Assembly (NCBI GenBank): GCA_947034895.1
Contig: OX344761.1
Coordinates: 78,863,839 to 78,927,838, forward strand
DNA length: 64,000 nt
Reading direction: 5' to 3'
From: Rhytidiadelphus loreus
Lineage: Eukaryota; Streptophyta; Bryopsida; Hypnales; Hylocomiaceae
This document shows positions 22,281 through 36,131 of the stretch, one piece after another. Each line of letters begins with the position of its first letter. Within the stretch, counting starts at the first letter, position 1. The translations under genes were made by a program, and so were the position numbers. Under the pieces are notes generated by a model. The model was not told the origin of the DNA. It saw only the letters and a program-made list of their open reading frames with translations, and did not search any database.

Positions 22281-24692
22281 TTAATTATTTACCTCAACCA
22301 GCTTCTCATCGTCCATCATCAATGTGGCAATGCGCTGCTCAGAACGATACGTCAGCATCTTCTCAATGTAATCTGATTGCACCCCTTCACTGGCATCTTC
22401 AATCGGTGGTCTACTCCATTGCATGCCCAGAATCTTAGACCGTAAATTTATCGTCAGAAGGTCTTGTTTGTACTTTTCGAGCTTGATGCAGATGGACGTA
22501 AAATCGGGTCTTTCCTTCGGGTCAGTAGCCCAGCACATTTCCAGAAGCGGAAGCAACTCATAATTGGGGCACTTCTTTGGAAGCTCCGGCCTTAGATTGC
22601 ATTCCACAATCTTCTTGAGCAGCTTGGCTGGATGCTCAGCTTCCACCAGAAAAGGCTCCTTCAAGGACAGAATGGCTGCGCAAGTCAGAGCAAAGCTGAA
22701 AACATCCGCCTTCGACCACTTCACCCTCTGATAGCCTCCTTCTGGAGACTTGGGATTGATCTCTGGAGCTCGGTAGATCAAGGTGCCACACCCCTTGTGC
22801 GATATAGGATTGGACTTGGAGACTTGGATTTTGGTCTTGGACAAATCGAAGTCCACCAACTTCACACACGTCACACACTCCCCGTTTGGGGAAACCACCT
22901 TGGAAACCACCACATTGCCCGGTTTCACATCACGATGCACAACCCCGAGGTCATGCAAGTAGCACATCCCACGCGCAATTTGAAGAATGATGTCCAGACC
23001 TTCTTCACTGGAGAAGTACATTCCCTTTGCTTTATGCAGATTGATCAAGTCAAGCAAGCTCATCTCCATCAGCTCCATGCCGATGAAGCATTGGGGCTTT
23101 TGTAAGTCCGTGCTGCTGAAACCCGAACTGGAGGGCTTCCTCGGCTTGTGAGTCGACATTGCCAATTGTGAGCCTGGCTGCCTAATCGGTTGTGAGTCAT
23201 TGCAGAAGTGCTGCACAAAAGTGGACACCGCTTCAATGCAGAAGCTTGACGGTCTCTGATGGCCGCTGAAACCCTGCAGCCTCTCTTGTAAGTCATTGCC
23301 ACAGCAGAAGAATTTGATGATATTCGGGTGGTTTAGGGCTGCGAGAAGCTCCGCTTCCTTCCTGAAACTGACATTCGCAGCGTCGATGTCAAGGAAAGTC
23401 TTCTTGGCGCAAGGGATGCCGAGCCATTTGGTGGCATCCACACAGATGCCACTGGAACTCGATAAAATCTTTCGGTTCACGTCCCACATTCGTTTCGTTT
23501 CAGTTTCAGTCGCCTGCAATAAAATGGGATCAGATGTGCCAAGGTCGTTTGGGATGAGGTGATCAGCGTCAGAATTGTTCCCTTTCAGCCGATCCATGAG
23601 CTGTAAGTATTTGGTAAAGCGTCCCAGCAGGTACCTTGACATCATGTGATCATCTGAGGAGACGGGATTCTTCACCAACCAATCCTCCAGTCTTTTCCGC
23701 AGGGTTTGTTGATCTTCAAGAACCTGAACGTGAGTTGGATCTGTTAAAATGGCGAAATCTCAAGAGATTGGCAAAATCTGGATATAATCTCAAATCTGCA
23801 CTGGTTAGTTTTCAGGGTTTAAGGTTTGGGCCCTACCTCATGTGCCTGTGCTGGCAAGAAGGTTCCAATTTGGCGAAGGTCTTGCACTTCGCCTGCCTTT
23901 TTCACCAAATTGACCCTCTGTCCCCACTGGGCTTGCTCGTAAATGGCATCGTAGCAGAAGCCTACCTAGTGGAACGATTCCATGAAACTGGCAATTTTCA
24001 GTTGAAACTACATTTGAAAGTTTTGTACAATTGACCAAAATGCATGTAAATCTCTGTGTCCTAGTCATCCAAGGCATATTAAACCGCTTGAGATGCATCC
24101 CATTAGAAATTACAATTCTCAAATTCAATTGCATTGACCTGACCTCCAGCAAAATCTCCCGAAAACTCTCTTCATTTTGAATCTGAAACACGGAGGCTCT
24201 CTGCCAATTGGCTGCGGAGCAATCCTCCACCAGCAACCACGCCTTCTCCAAGATGACGCAAAACTCCTCCAGCGCATTTTCGAAGAGAGAGTCGCGATGA
24301 TCGAATTCGAATTGGATGACGAGTTCCTGAACATTCGTGCTGGTTTTCACGAGCTTGAAAGAGAGATCCCGGCACTGATTCTCGGCGAGGAGGGTTCCAT
24401 GACCTGCTTTGTTCACGTGATCAGCAATGCGCTTCGCATATTTGAAGCTGCGGGACAGGGGATTGCGTTCTTCCTCATTGACAGAGCCGAGTCCATTGCC
24501 ATCCAAGAGGCGAAACCAAGCGGGGGATTCTTCATACTCCAGGCCTAGTCCAATGCAATCCAAAAATCGACACCACATGGACTGGCCATCTGGGTCTGTG
24601 GGTCGAAGATGACAGTCTTCGATTGAGTCTCGGGGCCAAAAATGCCAGACATCTGATTGCCGGGAACGGAGAAGGGTGGTTTTAAACAACAT
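22281..24692 (-). CDS. Serine/threonine protein kinase with atypical DFD motif, 2 exons
   Basis: Exon 1 is 24692-24144 (183 codons) and exon 2 is 23723-22281 (480 codons plus stop), joined in phase at GAG|GTCAGG...TTCAG|GTT; 663 residues in all. Residues 1-183 are an acidic N-terminal domain I do not recognise. The kinase domain lies ~260-600: Lys in PCAKKTF, alpha-C Glu in FRKEAELL, HRDVKPGN, LVDFDLSK, RAPE, and KADVFSFA. The glycine-rich loop is not recognisable (SSSSGICVDATKW in its place) and the DFG glycine is Asp. The catalytic Lys, HRD Asp and metal Asp remain, so activity is possible. A ~60-residue Ser/Gln-rich insert separates beta-3/alpha-C from the hinge (FIGMELME). The C-tail is charged. 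It resembles lineage-expanded moss tyrosine-kinase-like proteins; the function is unknown. Confidence 0.8.
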
Positions 24693-24730
24693 CGGGAAAA
24701 CCGAAAGAGCTCTTATACCCTGAAACCTAA

Positions 24731-24750
24731 AACCCTAAACCCTAAAACCC
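24731..24750 (-). promoter_or_regulatory. Telo-box in the kinase 5' region
   Basis: On the plus strand the run AACCCTAAACCCTAAAACCC lies 39-58 bp upstream of the kinase ATG (24692, minus strand). AAACCCTAA telo-boxes are known plant promoter/leader elements bound by Myb-type telobox proteins. Too short to be a telomere remnant. Confidence 0.5.
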
Positions 24751-27744
24751 TTCGTGGTGGCAGAATCTGCGACAGCAACGAATGTACTTAAGAACAGACC
24801 AGCGCAGCAATATTACATGGAACTCTATATCCCTCAGGGTGGAATTCGAGCATGTCTTAAGCACTCGTGTTAGACTGCTGTGAGTTATCGACACAAAAGT
24901 CCATTGCAAGGCACTATTGAAATGACGATTGTATATACAACCAGAAGGTCAGAATAAACTGGGTTTATGCTCTCATTTTACCTACATAGACAACCTTGTC
25001 AATATCAGAAAGATTAGGCTGTGAATACAACTTGCGACTGTGAATATCAGAAAGATTAGGATGGCAAAGTATGTGTGCATATCAGTACTAAATAATGAAA
25101 CTAGACCCCCCAAATGGACTAGATAGCATTCAAGATTTCAAGAGCGGAGTGGCTCTCAAGGACGTTATCGAACATAACGCTAAGTTGTAATCTTGAATGG
25201 CAAGGTACTTTTGGGGTTTATCAGATGCATGGCTCACATTGAACACAGCATGATGCGTTAATTCTAATCCTCCCGTCAATCTACAATTACTACCAAGAAA
25301 TCTGATTGTAGATTGACGGGTGCTCAACCAAAGAAAACTTGTCGCATCTGCATTCACTCTTCAACTTGGTGTAAATCCAAGATACAAATCCGAGATGTAA
25401 TGAAATCAAAGAGCTACACAGGCTTCTACGCCAGACACTTGACTTATTCAATTCCAAGCAACGAAATACGACAAAATTTTTAAATCATGGGACCGAGAAC
25501 ACTCTCGTCCGAAAACACCCGTCAATCTACAAGTACTTCCAAGAAACAGAAAAAAGCACGATCAAATCTGGATGTGCTAAACCTCATGCACCTGGATCGC
25601 GCAGCTACAGTACTGTCGGTAAGTTCAGCTTGCATGTAACTATATGTGAAGTATCGTTTTCAAGCTCTTCATTCTCCCAATGCAAGTTTGATCACACACA
25701 ACGCACCTGATCATGGAAAATACTCCACGGTGCTCTGAAAAGAAGCTACCAATGAACTGCTAAACCTCGAGATCGTCACATAACGGATTACTGGAGAACT
25801 ACAGCGCAGGATGACAAACATAATCTGAGTCTACACAAAAATCTGATGATTTGGTTAGTGACTTACAGTCAACCCAAAGCTGTCTACCAAGCAAGCCATT
25901 GATTCACACAATCTAAGTAACTCAGAATTATATAGGAAGTACTCGAACTGGGCAAGCTAGCTAGCTAGCAGCAACCTAAGACGGCACCAGAGCATGGAAA
26001 ATGAGGCAATTTATATACAAAAGCGAATGCAATTCAACTTAAGTATCAGTGAAGATTGGTATTTTCTTGGTTTAATTCTAGTTCAAGATTTTCATTAATA
26101 TATAATTAAGCGCCCACATCCAACAGAGAATGTTTAATTGAGTTGTAAATAAGTAACGGTTGAGTGAAACTGGCAAAATGCTGTCACTTGCGTCTATATG
26201 AGTCACAGGAGTCTATATCTGTCCTAGTTATCCAAGGAAAAACGTCTGTGTGTACGTGTCTCATTTTCTTCAAATTTTTTTTCTTTTGAAACCTACTGTA
26301 TTAAGGATATAAGTGTGTCTCATTCTTGGCAATTAAACTGGGGGCTCAAAATATTTTAATTGAAATTGCCTACAATATTGCAAACGAGATTGAGCTGTGA
26401 CAGCAGTTGGTAGGAATAAACGGCGTACCCATGCTTCAAAATTCTGCTTTATTGTTTTTATTGTTTTTTGCTAGTTTATGAAGACAAGTGGAAATTAATT
26501 ATTCCACTTGCAAATGGCGGTTCAGTCAATCCTGCTAGTAAGTCAACCGCTTTAGATGGTCCTTGCATCTAAAACGTGGGCAATGTTGGCCATCACAAGA
26601 TTTATTTATTTTAAATTGGTTTAAACTAAAAAAGTGAAGCTTTTCAAATTAAAAATAAAATTATATGTCATTTTAGTTTTATATATATTGAAAAAATTGA
26701 TATACTACCGGTAATATATCCGTTGTAATTTCTATGATTTGAGGTGCAAAAAAATTGTAGCTTGGAAATGCAAAAGTGGGACCAAAATTTCAATTTGGGG
26801 AGAAACAAGTCAATGTCACCCAGGTATATGCAATCATGCCTTTTTTGTTGTTCCAAAAAATAGAAATCAATATTCAAATGCAATCTAGAATTGATACTAA
26901 AAAATGGACCAAATGAAGGACAATATGTTAACTATCACTTTTAAGATAACTTTATTGTACGAACCTTGCCATTGACTTTTCTCATAATTTTTACAACAAT
27001 ATTGTAGATTGTGTTGATTAGAGAGGCCTATTGTATACATCTATTGTATCTATAAATTGAAGAGGCCTATTTTAGCATTCACTACATACGAAGTTTTGAT
27101 ACCTCTATAAGAAAAATAAATTTTCAAGTTTCTTTTTGCCAATTATAAATATTTATTCTATTAGTGAGGGTATGAATTGGTATCACCTGCAAAATTACTA
27201 TCACTGATTTTTTTTATTAGATTGATGGAAATAGTAAAAATATACTAATTAATTCAACATGTGATAATTTGAGGTAGTGTAACCTTGATAAATTAGTGTC
27301 TCACACAAGTAAGAAATGTCATTGTAGTGAATAGAACATTAGAAATGGAATCAATCTATTGTAATGTGTCTTGGGGAGATATTTATGACTTATAGATAAT
27401 TTAATATGTTGATATGATAGTTATCAATTACTATGCAATACATTGTTAGTTTCAAGGCTCCTCTCTTTCCATGTTAGTTTATAGTTTCAAAATATACGAA
27501 TACATAAATTAATAGAGACAATGGCAATAAATGAAAAATAAAATGTTTTGTTACTAGAATAAAATGGTGTTTGAATTAGAACACTTGGTTGATGCTACTA
27601 AAGGAATGATTTAGACATGAATTCATAGTTGTATTGATCTAGTTGTGTTTTGAATTGATTTGGTAAATTGAATTTGATTTGGACAATATTTTCTCCTAGA
27701 ATATGTTTTCAAGAAGTTGCAGTATCCCTTGAGAACTAAACTCG
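24751..27744. other. Intergenic, increasingly AT-rich, no gene recognised
   Basis: Apart from the inverted repeat at 25272-25320 and its third copy at 25518, no structure was identified. Composition shifts to strongly AT-rich after about 26040. Confidence 0.4.
25272..25320. repeat. Perfect 16-bp inverted repeat with 17-nt loop
   Basis: CCCGTCAATCTACAAT (25272-25287) and its exact reverse complement (25305-25320) flank a 17-nt loop. A third copy of the left arm plus part of the loop (CCCGTCAATCTACAAG, then TACTTCCAAGAAA) is at 25518-25546. The hairpin could be transcribed or could be a foldback relic. Confidence 0.6.
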
Positions 27745-30132
27745 GGGGATGCACTTAGTTGTACTACAACAAACCACATGCGAACAAGTGGTTTCTAATA
27801 AACTATAATTTCAATCTAAAATTTTGACCATTGTTTAATAATGACTATAAGTTTCTATTGCCAAAATTTCAACCGAACTAAAATATGAAATGATTTTCAA
27901 AAGAAGTTGAAATTTAACTAAAATGGCATGTTTTTCAACTTAAATAATTTTAGAGAACACATTTAGATGACCATTGAATCAATATTCAACTCAAAATGAG
28001 CTTTCAATAGAGAGTTATTTTTAAGATTTTTTTTTCATTTTTTAGATAATTTTTTCTTGTGTAATATAGGGGTGTGAAAAAATATTTTCCAATTCTATAG
28101 TGTATCTTTTTACTTCAAAAATTTATAACTAATTATTATTAACAAATAAAATATCAATAATTCAAATTATAAACTTTCAAAGTAGGAAAATCTATTCATA
28201 TTTATTTTTATTTTTTTAAATTTAAAATTCAAAAAGTATGTAGGAGGTCCAAAGTTTTGTTCGCACGTGGTTTCTAATGGATACTCTAAGTGAACTCCTT
28301 GAGGAACTGAAAGTGGTGACTATGAGCATATAATTTTGATTAATGTAGAATTTGTCTAGATTTAGAATTTTGTACAAATTGGATGGATGTTATAAATCTA
28401 TATAACATTAGATGGTATAAGAATAGCCACAACGTGGGCTAATACATCATAATATTCAATTGCATATTGATAGCATATGCAACATTTTTTATATGATCAT
28501 AAAGTTGGCAACTTAGCATTTAGCTATTAGAATTGACCTTCAAATCTTGTACTTAGTATAATTATGAGTTATTACTAGAAGCATGTATAAACATTGAGTC
28601 TAAACTTCATATAGGTTCCATTTTCTAACTTTGAAGTCATTTAAGATCAATATGTAAACCTCCTTGCAATGTATCATTGGAAAGCTTTAGATGTCTTACT
28701 TCACATTTAGGTTTGATTCACTGAATTTAAAAAAAAAATGAGATCTCTATTTTGCTATAAACATTATGAGATCATTGGGTAACTGTTAGGCCATATGCCT
28801 TGTTGTAAAAAAAATCTAATACAAAGTGCACCATTCATTTGGATGTGCACCAGAATCTATACTACTCTTAATTTTTCAAAGGTTTGCTCAGACGAATGTC
28901 ACAAATTTGGGTTGTTTGTAGAATTCTACCAATTTAACTATAAAAGTGAAAGATTTTTAGAATATATTAATTATAGGGATTCAACGGGAATACATGCATG
29001 TACAAATTCTGCATCATTTACTGACGGCTGCTCAATGCATATGACTATCACTACCCCCATTGATATACTATGTGTCTAGAATTGGCAGTAACTGCCATAT
29101 AATATACGTATATATAGATTCAGTACCTTTGGCTCCAGTAGTGGAGCTATAGGACTAAAACAATATAAAAAAATTAAGAATTAAACACATCAACACCTTT
29201 ACCCTAGAGTTCTATCTACAAGCTATATATCTCTTGATCGTCACCAATCTTCGCGGAACTGAAGTGGATTACAAAACTTCTTTTCCAAATAGCTGCAGTT
29301 AGTTAATGAATTGCGATTCCAGTGGACCTCCCCTTCTTGTTAGAATCAGAATTCAGAGCTGTGAATAGAAGCGTCAAACTCTCATTCATTGCGTAGATTC
29401 ATGAGGAACAATCCTCGCCTTTGAGACTAATTTTTGAGCTTTTGAGAAGTTTGCGTCTGCAATTCCTAAACCTTTACTGCTTGATTTGTAGGAATTTACA
29501 ACTTGCTACATTTGAAGGAAGACAATCAATGCATATAGAGCACTAAAGAGATCAATATACGTGACGCTGGGCTTTGGTAGATACCTAGCTCAAAAAACTT
29601 GAAATCTGAAATCAGTGGTATTGTACTTTTTTGGATGAGTGATTACCAACACTTCGTTTATTTTTCTAGAATACAGTTTGGATGGTATTGTTTTAGCGCC
29701 TTGATCTATGTTTTAGCGACTCATCACGGTCCGTCAATCACGAGTAATGCCACCAATCACGAAAATGAGCGCTTTACTGTAGGTAAGTAGTATGTGCTAA
29801 AAAATTCGAATTTGATCTTGGGTAAGTAGATCTGTATTCGATTTAATGTCGTCTCTTCTATTGCAAGGGGAAAACAATTTCATTGCGATAGAATTAGGGT
29901 GACCTTCACAAGAAGTTTGAAGTCTGCCAGTCTAGAGACAGCTAGGGTTGAATTGGATCGATTTAGGTTTTGGATTCTCCTACAGTTTGCCACTTTCAAG
30001 CAAAGTTTGGAAATCAAGTCAAGTTTCATCTACAAAAATCCGTTTGAGGTTTGGGCACTCCACCTAAAAGTTATGGACAAATTTCAGAGAAGGTGTTTGA
30101 AAATGTCAAAAAAATGTCCGTCCACTGCCAAA

Positions 30133-30222
30133 CCGTCCACTATCCACCAACCCATCTGCCACAATCCGTCTGTAAGTCCGTCCATTGTCCGCCAACCCAT
30201 TCGCCAAAGGCCGTTCGCAAGT
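30133..30222 (+). repeat. Tandem duplication of a 45-bp unit
   Basis: Two adjacent 45-bp units (30133-30177, 30178-30222) both begin CCGTCCAYTRTCCRCCAACC and end in AAGT. They keep a frame open, but it is closed around them, so this is read as non-coding repeat expansion within the decayed element. Confidence 0.55.
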
Positions 30223-32469
30223 CTGTCTGTTGTTTGCTAGAAGTTGTTCGCTGGTGCATCCATTTATCGTTGTCTGTCGTGCTAAACCGTCCGCCCATTA
30301 TGATTTTTCAACAGTGGCTATCTGACGCCGACATAAAGTCCAGTGAGTTTGGACGTCCAAAAAATGGACGTGATTTTGCCTTGGACATAGGAATTCGTCA
30401 ATTCTGATGTCATTAGGTAAAGGCTTCTAATGCAAATTTCATAGTTTTATAGAGTTTTTATCCTATATGCTACTAGTTGACCATGGCCACATTACAAATT
30501 CTATACTTCATCATTGAAACAACAAACAACTTAAATAACTCGTGAACCCTAAATTCCTAATCTCCGCCCACAATTCGTAAGCCCTAAACTTCTAATCTAT
30601 GCTTCCAACTCACAGGATGAGCTAATGGCAATGGATGCTTCTTTGTAAACTTCCTACTACCGAAAGCCCTTTCACAATTGCCTTATAAAACAAGACAAAA
30701 ACCTTAGAAAACCAACAATCCGGCCTTTTGCAATCCCAAGTTTATATTGCTAAATATCTTCTCATTAGCTTATAGTCATGGAGTTTCTTTTGAAACTACG
30801 TGCAAAAGAAATGGTGAAGGTTGTAGCCTTTTTTTTAGAGAATTCACACCATCTATTGACTGTTGCTTCCTCCTCTACATCAACCATTGATCATGTATCC
30901 TCCGTCATCCCTTCTTCTCCATCCAATTCTCACCCCTCCGCCGCTTCTCAACGTCCCTCTTCTATTTTTCAACTCTCTCTTTCAATCTATTGAATGTCTC
31001 CCTTAGCCTCTAGTGTGCCTCTTCCATCAACCCCTATGCACCCCCCTCTTTTTGGCCGTGTGCAACCTCAACTCAATTCTATTCAAGCGCAAGTTCTTGC
31101 CCCACCGCTATACAATGCTCCTATCTAGTTCGAACTCAATACACATACTTGTACATTGACCAAGCCATTTGTAAAAAGAAGGATTTGTACTCGTCCTAAA
31201 ACATAGAGCCTCAAAATTTCAATAGGAAAGCATATTTGAGCACTTGAACATCACAATTGAACACCCTCGAACTGTCCAAAATAAGAAATGACAAAAGATA
31301 AGGTTCACAGCATCTACAAAACATAGAGTTTGACATTTACCAACCCTTGTTTGTTGGAGCGATTAACCCACCTCAGCAATGGTCAAGTGCTTGACACGAG
31401 GTTGATTTTCAACGTGAACTACATCCACATTCGTGCGAAGAAGCAGCTCCACCACCTGTCCAAACAACATCCATCCCATCCCACACAAATGAAAACGGGC
31501 ACCCTAGACCTTTGTAGGAACATCTTCTGATCAGAAAGCTGGGAAAAGCTGGGAAGAGGAGCGGTTCACAAACCATTGCTTCCATATTTCTAAGGTATGA
31601 GCTGGTCTGTTGGTGTCATATCTAAGAATTAGGCTTCCAAATCCTTCACGGTAATCCTGCATTGGCTGTTGGGAAATGCGACTAAGCCCAAACTATGCAG
31701 GTGCTGAAGTAGGACCACGGGCTCTCCTTGTCGAAGAGAGACACTCCCTTGCTTTATCCAAGCAACTCTATTTGCAAAGGAAGCCAGATGATGGAGAAGA
31801 GGAGCTAAAATTGCAAGTTTGGATTGATACTCTTGCGAATCCAATATCTCGATCATGAGTAGAGCACACACACTAGATAAAAGGCCAGGGACTAGGGACC
31901 AAATGACCTTTGAGCCGCAAGGGACATTAACCCGCCGCCATTCTTTTTGGTTTGTTAGAGCATTGCCACCAGTTGTCTCCAAAGGTCTCGACAACGGTAC
32001 ACATCACTTGCTGTGCTTGAAAATGGCTCCACACCAACACATCGTCATTGTACTATTTTTGTCGTTTATCCCGTCACTTCTACATTTGCTTGGCAATGAA
32101 GGGCCTTTGTAGAGGGCAATATTACACTCATGCTAACTTGGTCAACGAAGACTATGGGCACAGTAGATGTCAACGTGGATGCGATGGAGGATAATGGAGA
32201 ATGTGAAGAAGGGGAAGAACTTTTGTGAGGATGAGGACAAGCAACTGTGCTCTTTTTTTTAGTAGATGTGTTATTCTATTTATTAGATTGATTAAGCAAC
32301 TACATATGAAAGACAAATTTTTATTTTATTTTTTAGAGATGAAATCATATGTTGAATACAAGTCTAACAAAATTCATATTATTTTTTCAATTTCTGTAAT
32401 CATTATGAATATTTAAAGGAAAAATATAAAAACATAAAATTCAATTATAAACTTTATTCCAATGCAAAA

Positions 32470-33760
32470 CCTTTAAGTATGAGGACAAAAGGGGTTGTAT
32501 CTTCAAATGTCAGAGTTGTAGTGATGGTTGTAGAGGTAGATCCAAGGCCAACCTATGAACGCATATTTTGAATGAAAGCCCCCAAGTACTCCAAAACTGC
32601 AAGCAACGATAGTCTTTATGGCAAAAAGTACCTTCAAACTTATCATCACTCTACATATTTAGCTTTTCTTGATGCGCAAGCTAAAATCAATTGGTAGTTT
32701 ATAAATCCTATTGATGAAGAGGTTTACGATGTTCTATTTTCAAACTATAAAAACAACATAGATGTTAGAAAAAAAATGAAATAAATTCATTAATACTAGA
32801 AGAAGCCCATATTTTTTTGAATTTTCTGATGTCAAAGTTGACAGATTTTGCTAGACATCTTTTGTAACAACTTGTGTTTTTATGTCAACAATGACATCTA
32901 ATGTAACATCTTGATGTTACATTAGATGTCATTGTTGACATAAAAACACAAGTTGTTATAAAATATGTTTAGCAAAATCCATCAACTTTAACGTCTAAAA
33001 CATTCAAATAAACACAAGCTTCTTCTAGTGTAAACATGGAATTGACAGTTTGGGAGTACTTCAATTTGTTATCAATGGTTTATCTTCACAATTACGTTGG
33101 GAAGTAGATGATGTCTATCTCTATTTTATAGATCACAAACAAAACTATAAAAAAATATACAACATTTGAACATGTAATAAGACTAACGGAGGATACATGA
33201 ATCATTGAAGATGTAGAAGGAGAGAATGATGGTTTAGCCCATATTATTGTTGACGTTGACAATGTTGTAGAAGATGAAGACATCAATGCAAGAAGACAAG
33301 TTGTCAAGAAGACATCACTATGAGCAGAGAAGGCGTTCCTATGGGACAAATAAGAAATGTTGTAATTGAAGAGGATGAAGGAATCTCCTAGAAGAGTTAA
33401 CAAATAAGGAAAGGTGGTCCTTCGACATCTAGAAAAACAAGAAAATCTACGATGTATCTAAAGATTAATCTATAGAACTTAGATGGGAGGAGTTGACATC
33501 TTTTGATAAGACAACTTTAGTGCAGAAGTTCATGGGTGTAGATTCATGAGTAGATATAGAGAAATTTTTGAGGATGTGGATTGAAGATAGAAAGAAAATT
33601 CGCGAGTCCTATCCAAAAATAAAAAATATAAGGTCTATGGAAGATTCTTCACTCATTGAAGCAATTGCAGAATGGTCCTTTAAAACCAAGAAAGTGGTGT
33701 CTATAGGCACCGAAGGTATTAGTTTGGAGGATTGGAAAGTCATTTAGAAATAACTAATGT
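32470..33760 (+). pseudogene. Broken transposon-like coding relic
   Basis: Translated pieces interrupted by stops: a Cys-rich piece near 32480-32600 (GCIFKCQSCSDGC, followed after a stop by THIL) that loosely recalls a BED-type zinc finger, and a charged piece near 33480-33750 containing WEELTSFDK and KKIRESYPKIKN. The hairpin MITE at 32794-33030 sits between them. I could not assign a family; the location beside the right arm of the 27745-33913 element suggests it belonged to that element. Confidence 0.3.
32794..33030. mobile_element. Hairpin CACTA-type MITE, 237 bp
   Basis: The ends are TACTAGAAGAAGC on the left and CACTAGAAGAAGC on the right (reverse complement), flanked by TAA on both sides (32791-32793, 33031-33033), a 3-bp target duplication. 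Nearly the whole element is a palindrome; the central ~65 bp arms (about 32848-32912 and 32915-32980) are almost perfect, around ACATCTTGATGT. The transcript would be a long hairpin. Confidence 0.72.
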
Positions 33761-35200
33761 TCTAATCATTTCATACTTTATTTGAGTTGGAAATTTCGGC
33801 AATAGAAACCTATAGTCATTATTAAACAATGCTCAAAATTTTAAGTTGAAATTATAGTTGATTAGAAATCACTTGTTTGCACGTGGATTGTTATAGTAGA
33901 ACTAAGTGCACCCACTGAGCTTGATTCATAGAGAGCTGCCTAAAATCACTATGTTTCCTAAAACCACAAATTAGGGCTTTAGGGGTTAAATTGTACAAAA
34001 GTAAATACTGTAGACTTTGTATAAAACACACTAATCCCAAAGGTGAGATTGTTCAAGGAAGAAAACTAAACCATTCAAAACTTTTATTCTGGAAGAATTG
34101 TAAAAACTTCATTCACAAATGAATCCTACAAGAAAATTTTCAAGAAGATGCTTATATTGTCTGAAAAACAAAATTGTCCATATCTTTCACATCTTTTATC
34201 CAAATGAAATGAATCAAAACTTCCCATGTAGATAAAAATAATTATAATCTATGAGAAAAAAAAATTCAAATTTTTGTTTGCTACCCAATCTCCCCTGCTT
34301 AGTGCTTATTTTTTCATAACTTTTGTTCCCGGTCACAAATTGAAAAAAACATAATATTCCCACGAAGATAATTGGTGATGGAGTCAAAAGCAAAGAGGAG
34401 CTGAGGTGAACCGTGTGGACATGACGATCCATGCAAGAAGCCTTTTCTCGCCCTCCTGTCAAGACGAGAGACCACACGAAAGCTTAGTGATGTGTTGCTG
34501 ACGAAAAGCATGCCGAAAGTGCGAACAAAACCCTAATTTGGTCAACTCAAATGCTTGCTACTCGGTCTCTAACACGAACCCAAGCTATAAACGGACTCCT
34601 CAATCAGCATTTGCTTAACCTGATCAATGAATATGCATTCATGCTCTTCTAAATATGCAAACATTTGATATATTCAATAACATTAGACTGTTTTAGATAG
34701 CATCATAAAGAAATTCTCTGCCATGCTTCACGGGAAGGTCTCCCTATGATGACAAATGATCATACAGAGACCTCCCTATGTAAGCTTATTACGGGCTGCA
34801 CTCTCTAGGATCAATATGACCACAGGGCGAGCTCTCATGAACCATGACAAAGATTCTCTTAAAGATGCTGTCTAAAAGTTCTTGAAACAGTCTAATTGTA
34901 ATGAAAACCCTGTTATTGCTACATCATATTCTCGTCACACAACAACAATGTATGTTGAAGTCTCTACACAGCAAATGTAGGTGTCCTTAACCTCCTGATG
35001 CAAGCTTAAGATCAAATGGAAAGTCAATGACCCAACCTGTTCTTGAAAGTAGGTGAAGAAGTCATTCCAAGATTTATGCACCTTCACCACCACATATATG
35101 CTCGCATTTGCCTTGAGAAGGATTAACTAAAAGCACATGTATGCATGCTCTTCTAGAAGCTACACAAGCATCTAAATGCATGAGATTTTTGCCGTTGTGA

Positions 35201-35203
35201 CAT
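35201..35203 (+). other. Target-site duplication CAT, left
   Basis: CAT directly precedes the CACTA left end and is repeated at 48737-48739 directly after the right end. Three bases is the normal CACTA duplication. Confidence 0.85.

Positions 35204-36131
<928 letters not shown>

Larger units (their letters stand above)
27745..33913. mobile_element. Probable decayed DNA transposon framed by ~151-bp inverted repeats
   Basis: The segment 27745-27895 matches the reverse complement of 33763-33913 over its whole length with scattered differences. Shared blocks include TGCACTTAGTT, AACTATAATTTCAA, TTGTTTAATAATGACTATA and TTTCTATTGCC. The interior is AT-rich and broken. Just inside the right arm lie plus-strand coding relics (about 32470-32700, ~33470-33750). 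A further partial inverted copy of the terminus is at ~28257-28311, so smaller related elements may be nested. No target duplication was recognised. Superfamily unassigned. Confidence 0.45.

Noticed and set aside
22632..23105. 157-codon plus-strand frame opposite the kinase
   Set aside because: Antisense to conserved kinase motifs; composition follows the kinase codons.
24731..24750. Interstitial telomere remnant
   Set aside because: Only about 2.5 units; better explained as a telo-box in a promoter or leader.
28795..29079. 94-codon plus-strand frame
   Set aside because: No domain, AT-rich codons, no splice context; probably chance.
30778..30993. Ser-rich 71-codon plus-strand frame
   Set aside because: Low complexity, no partner exons, lies in the decayed transposon region.
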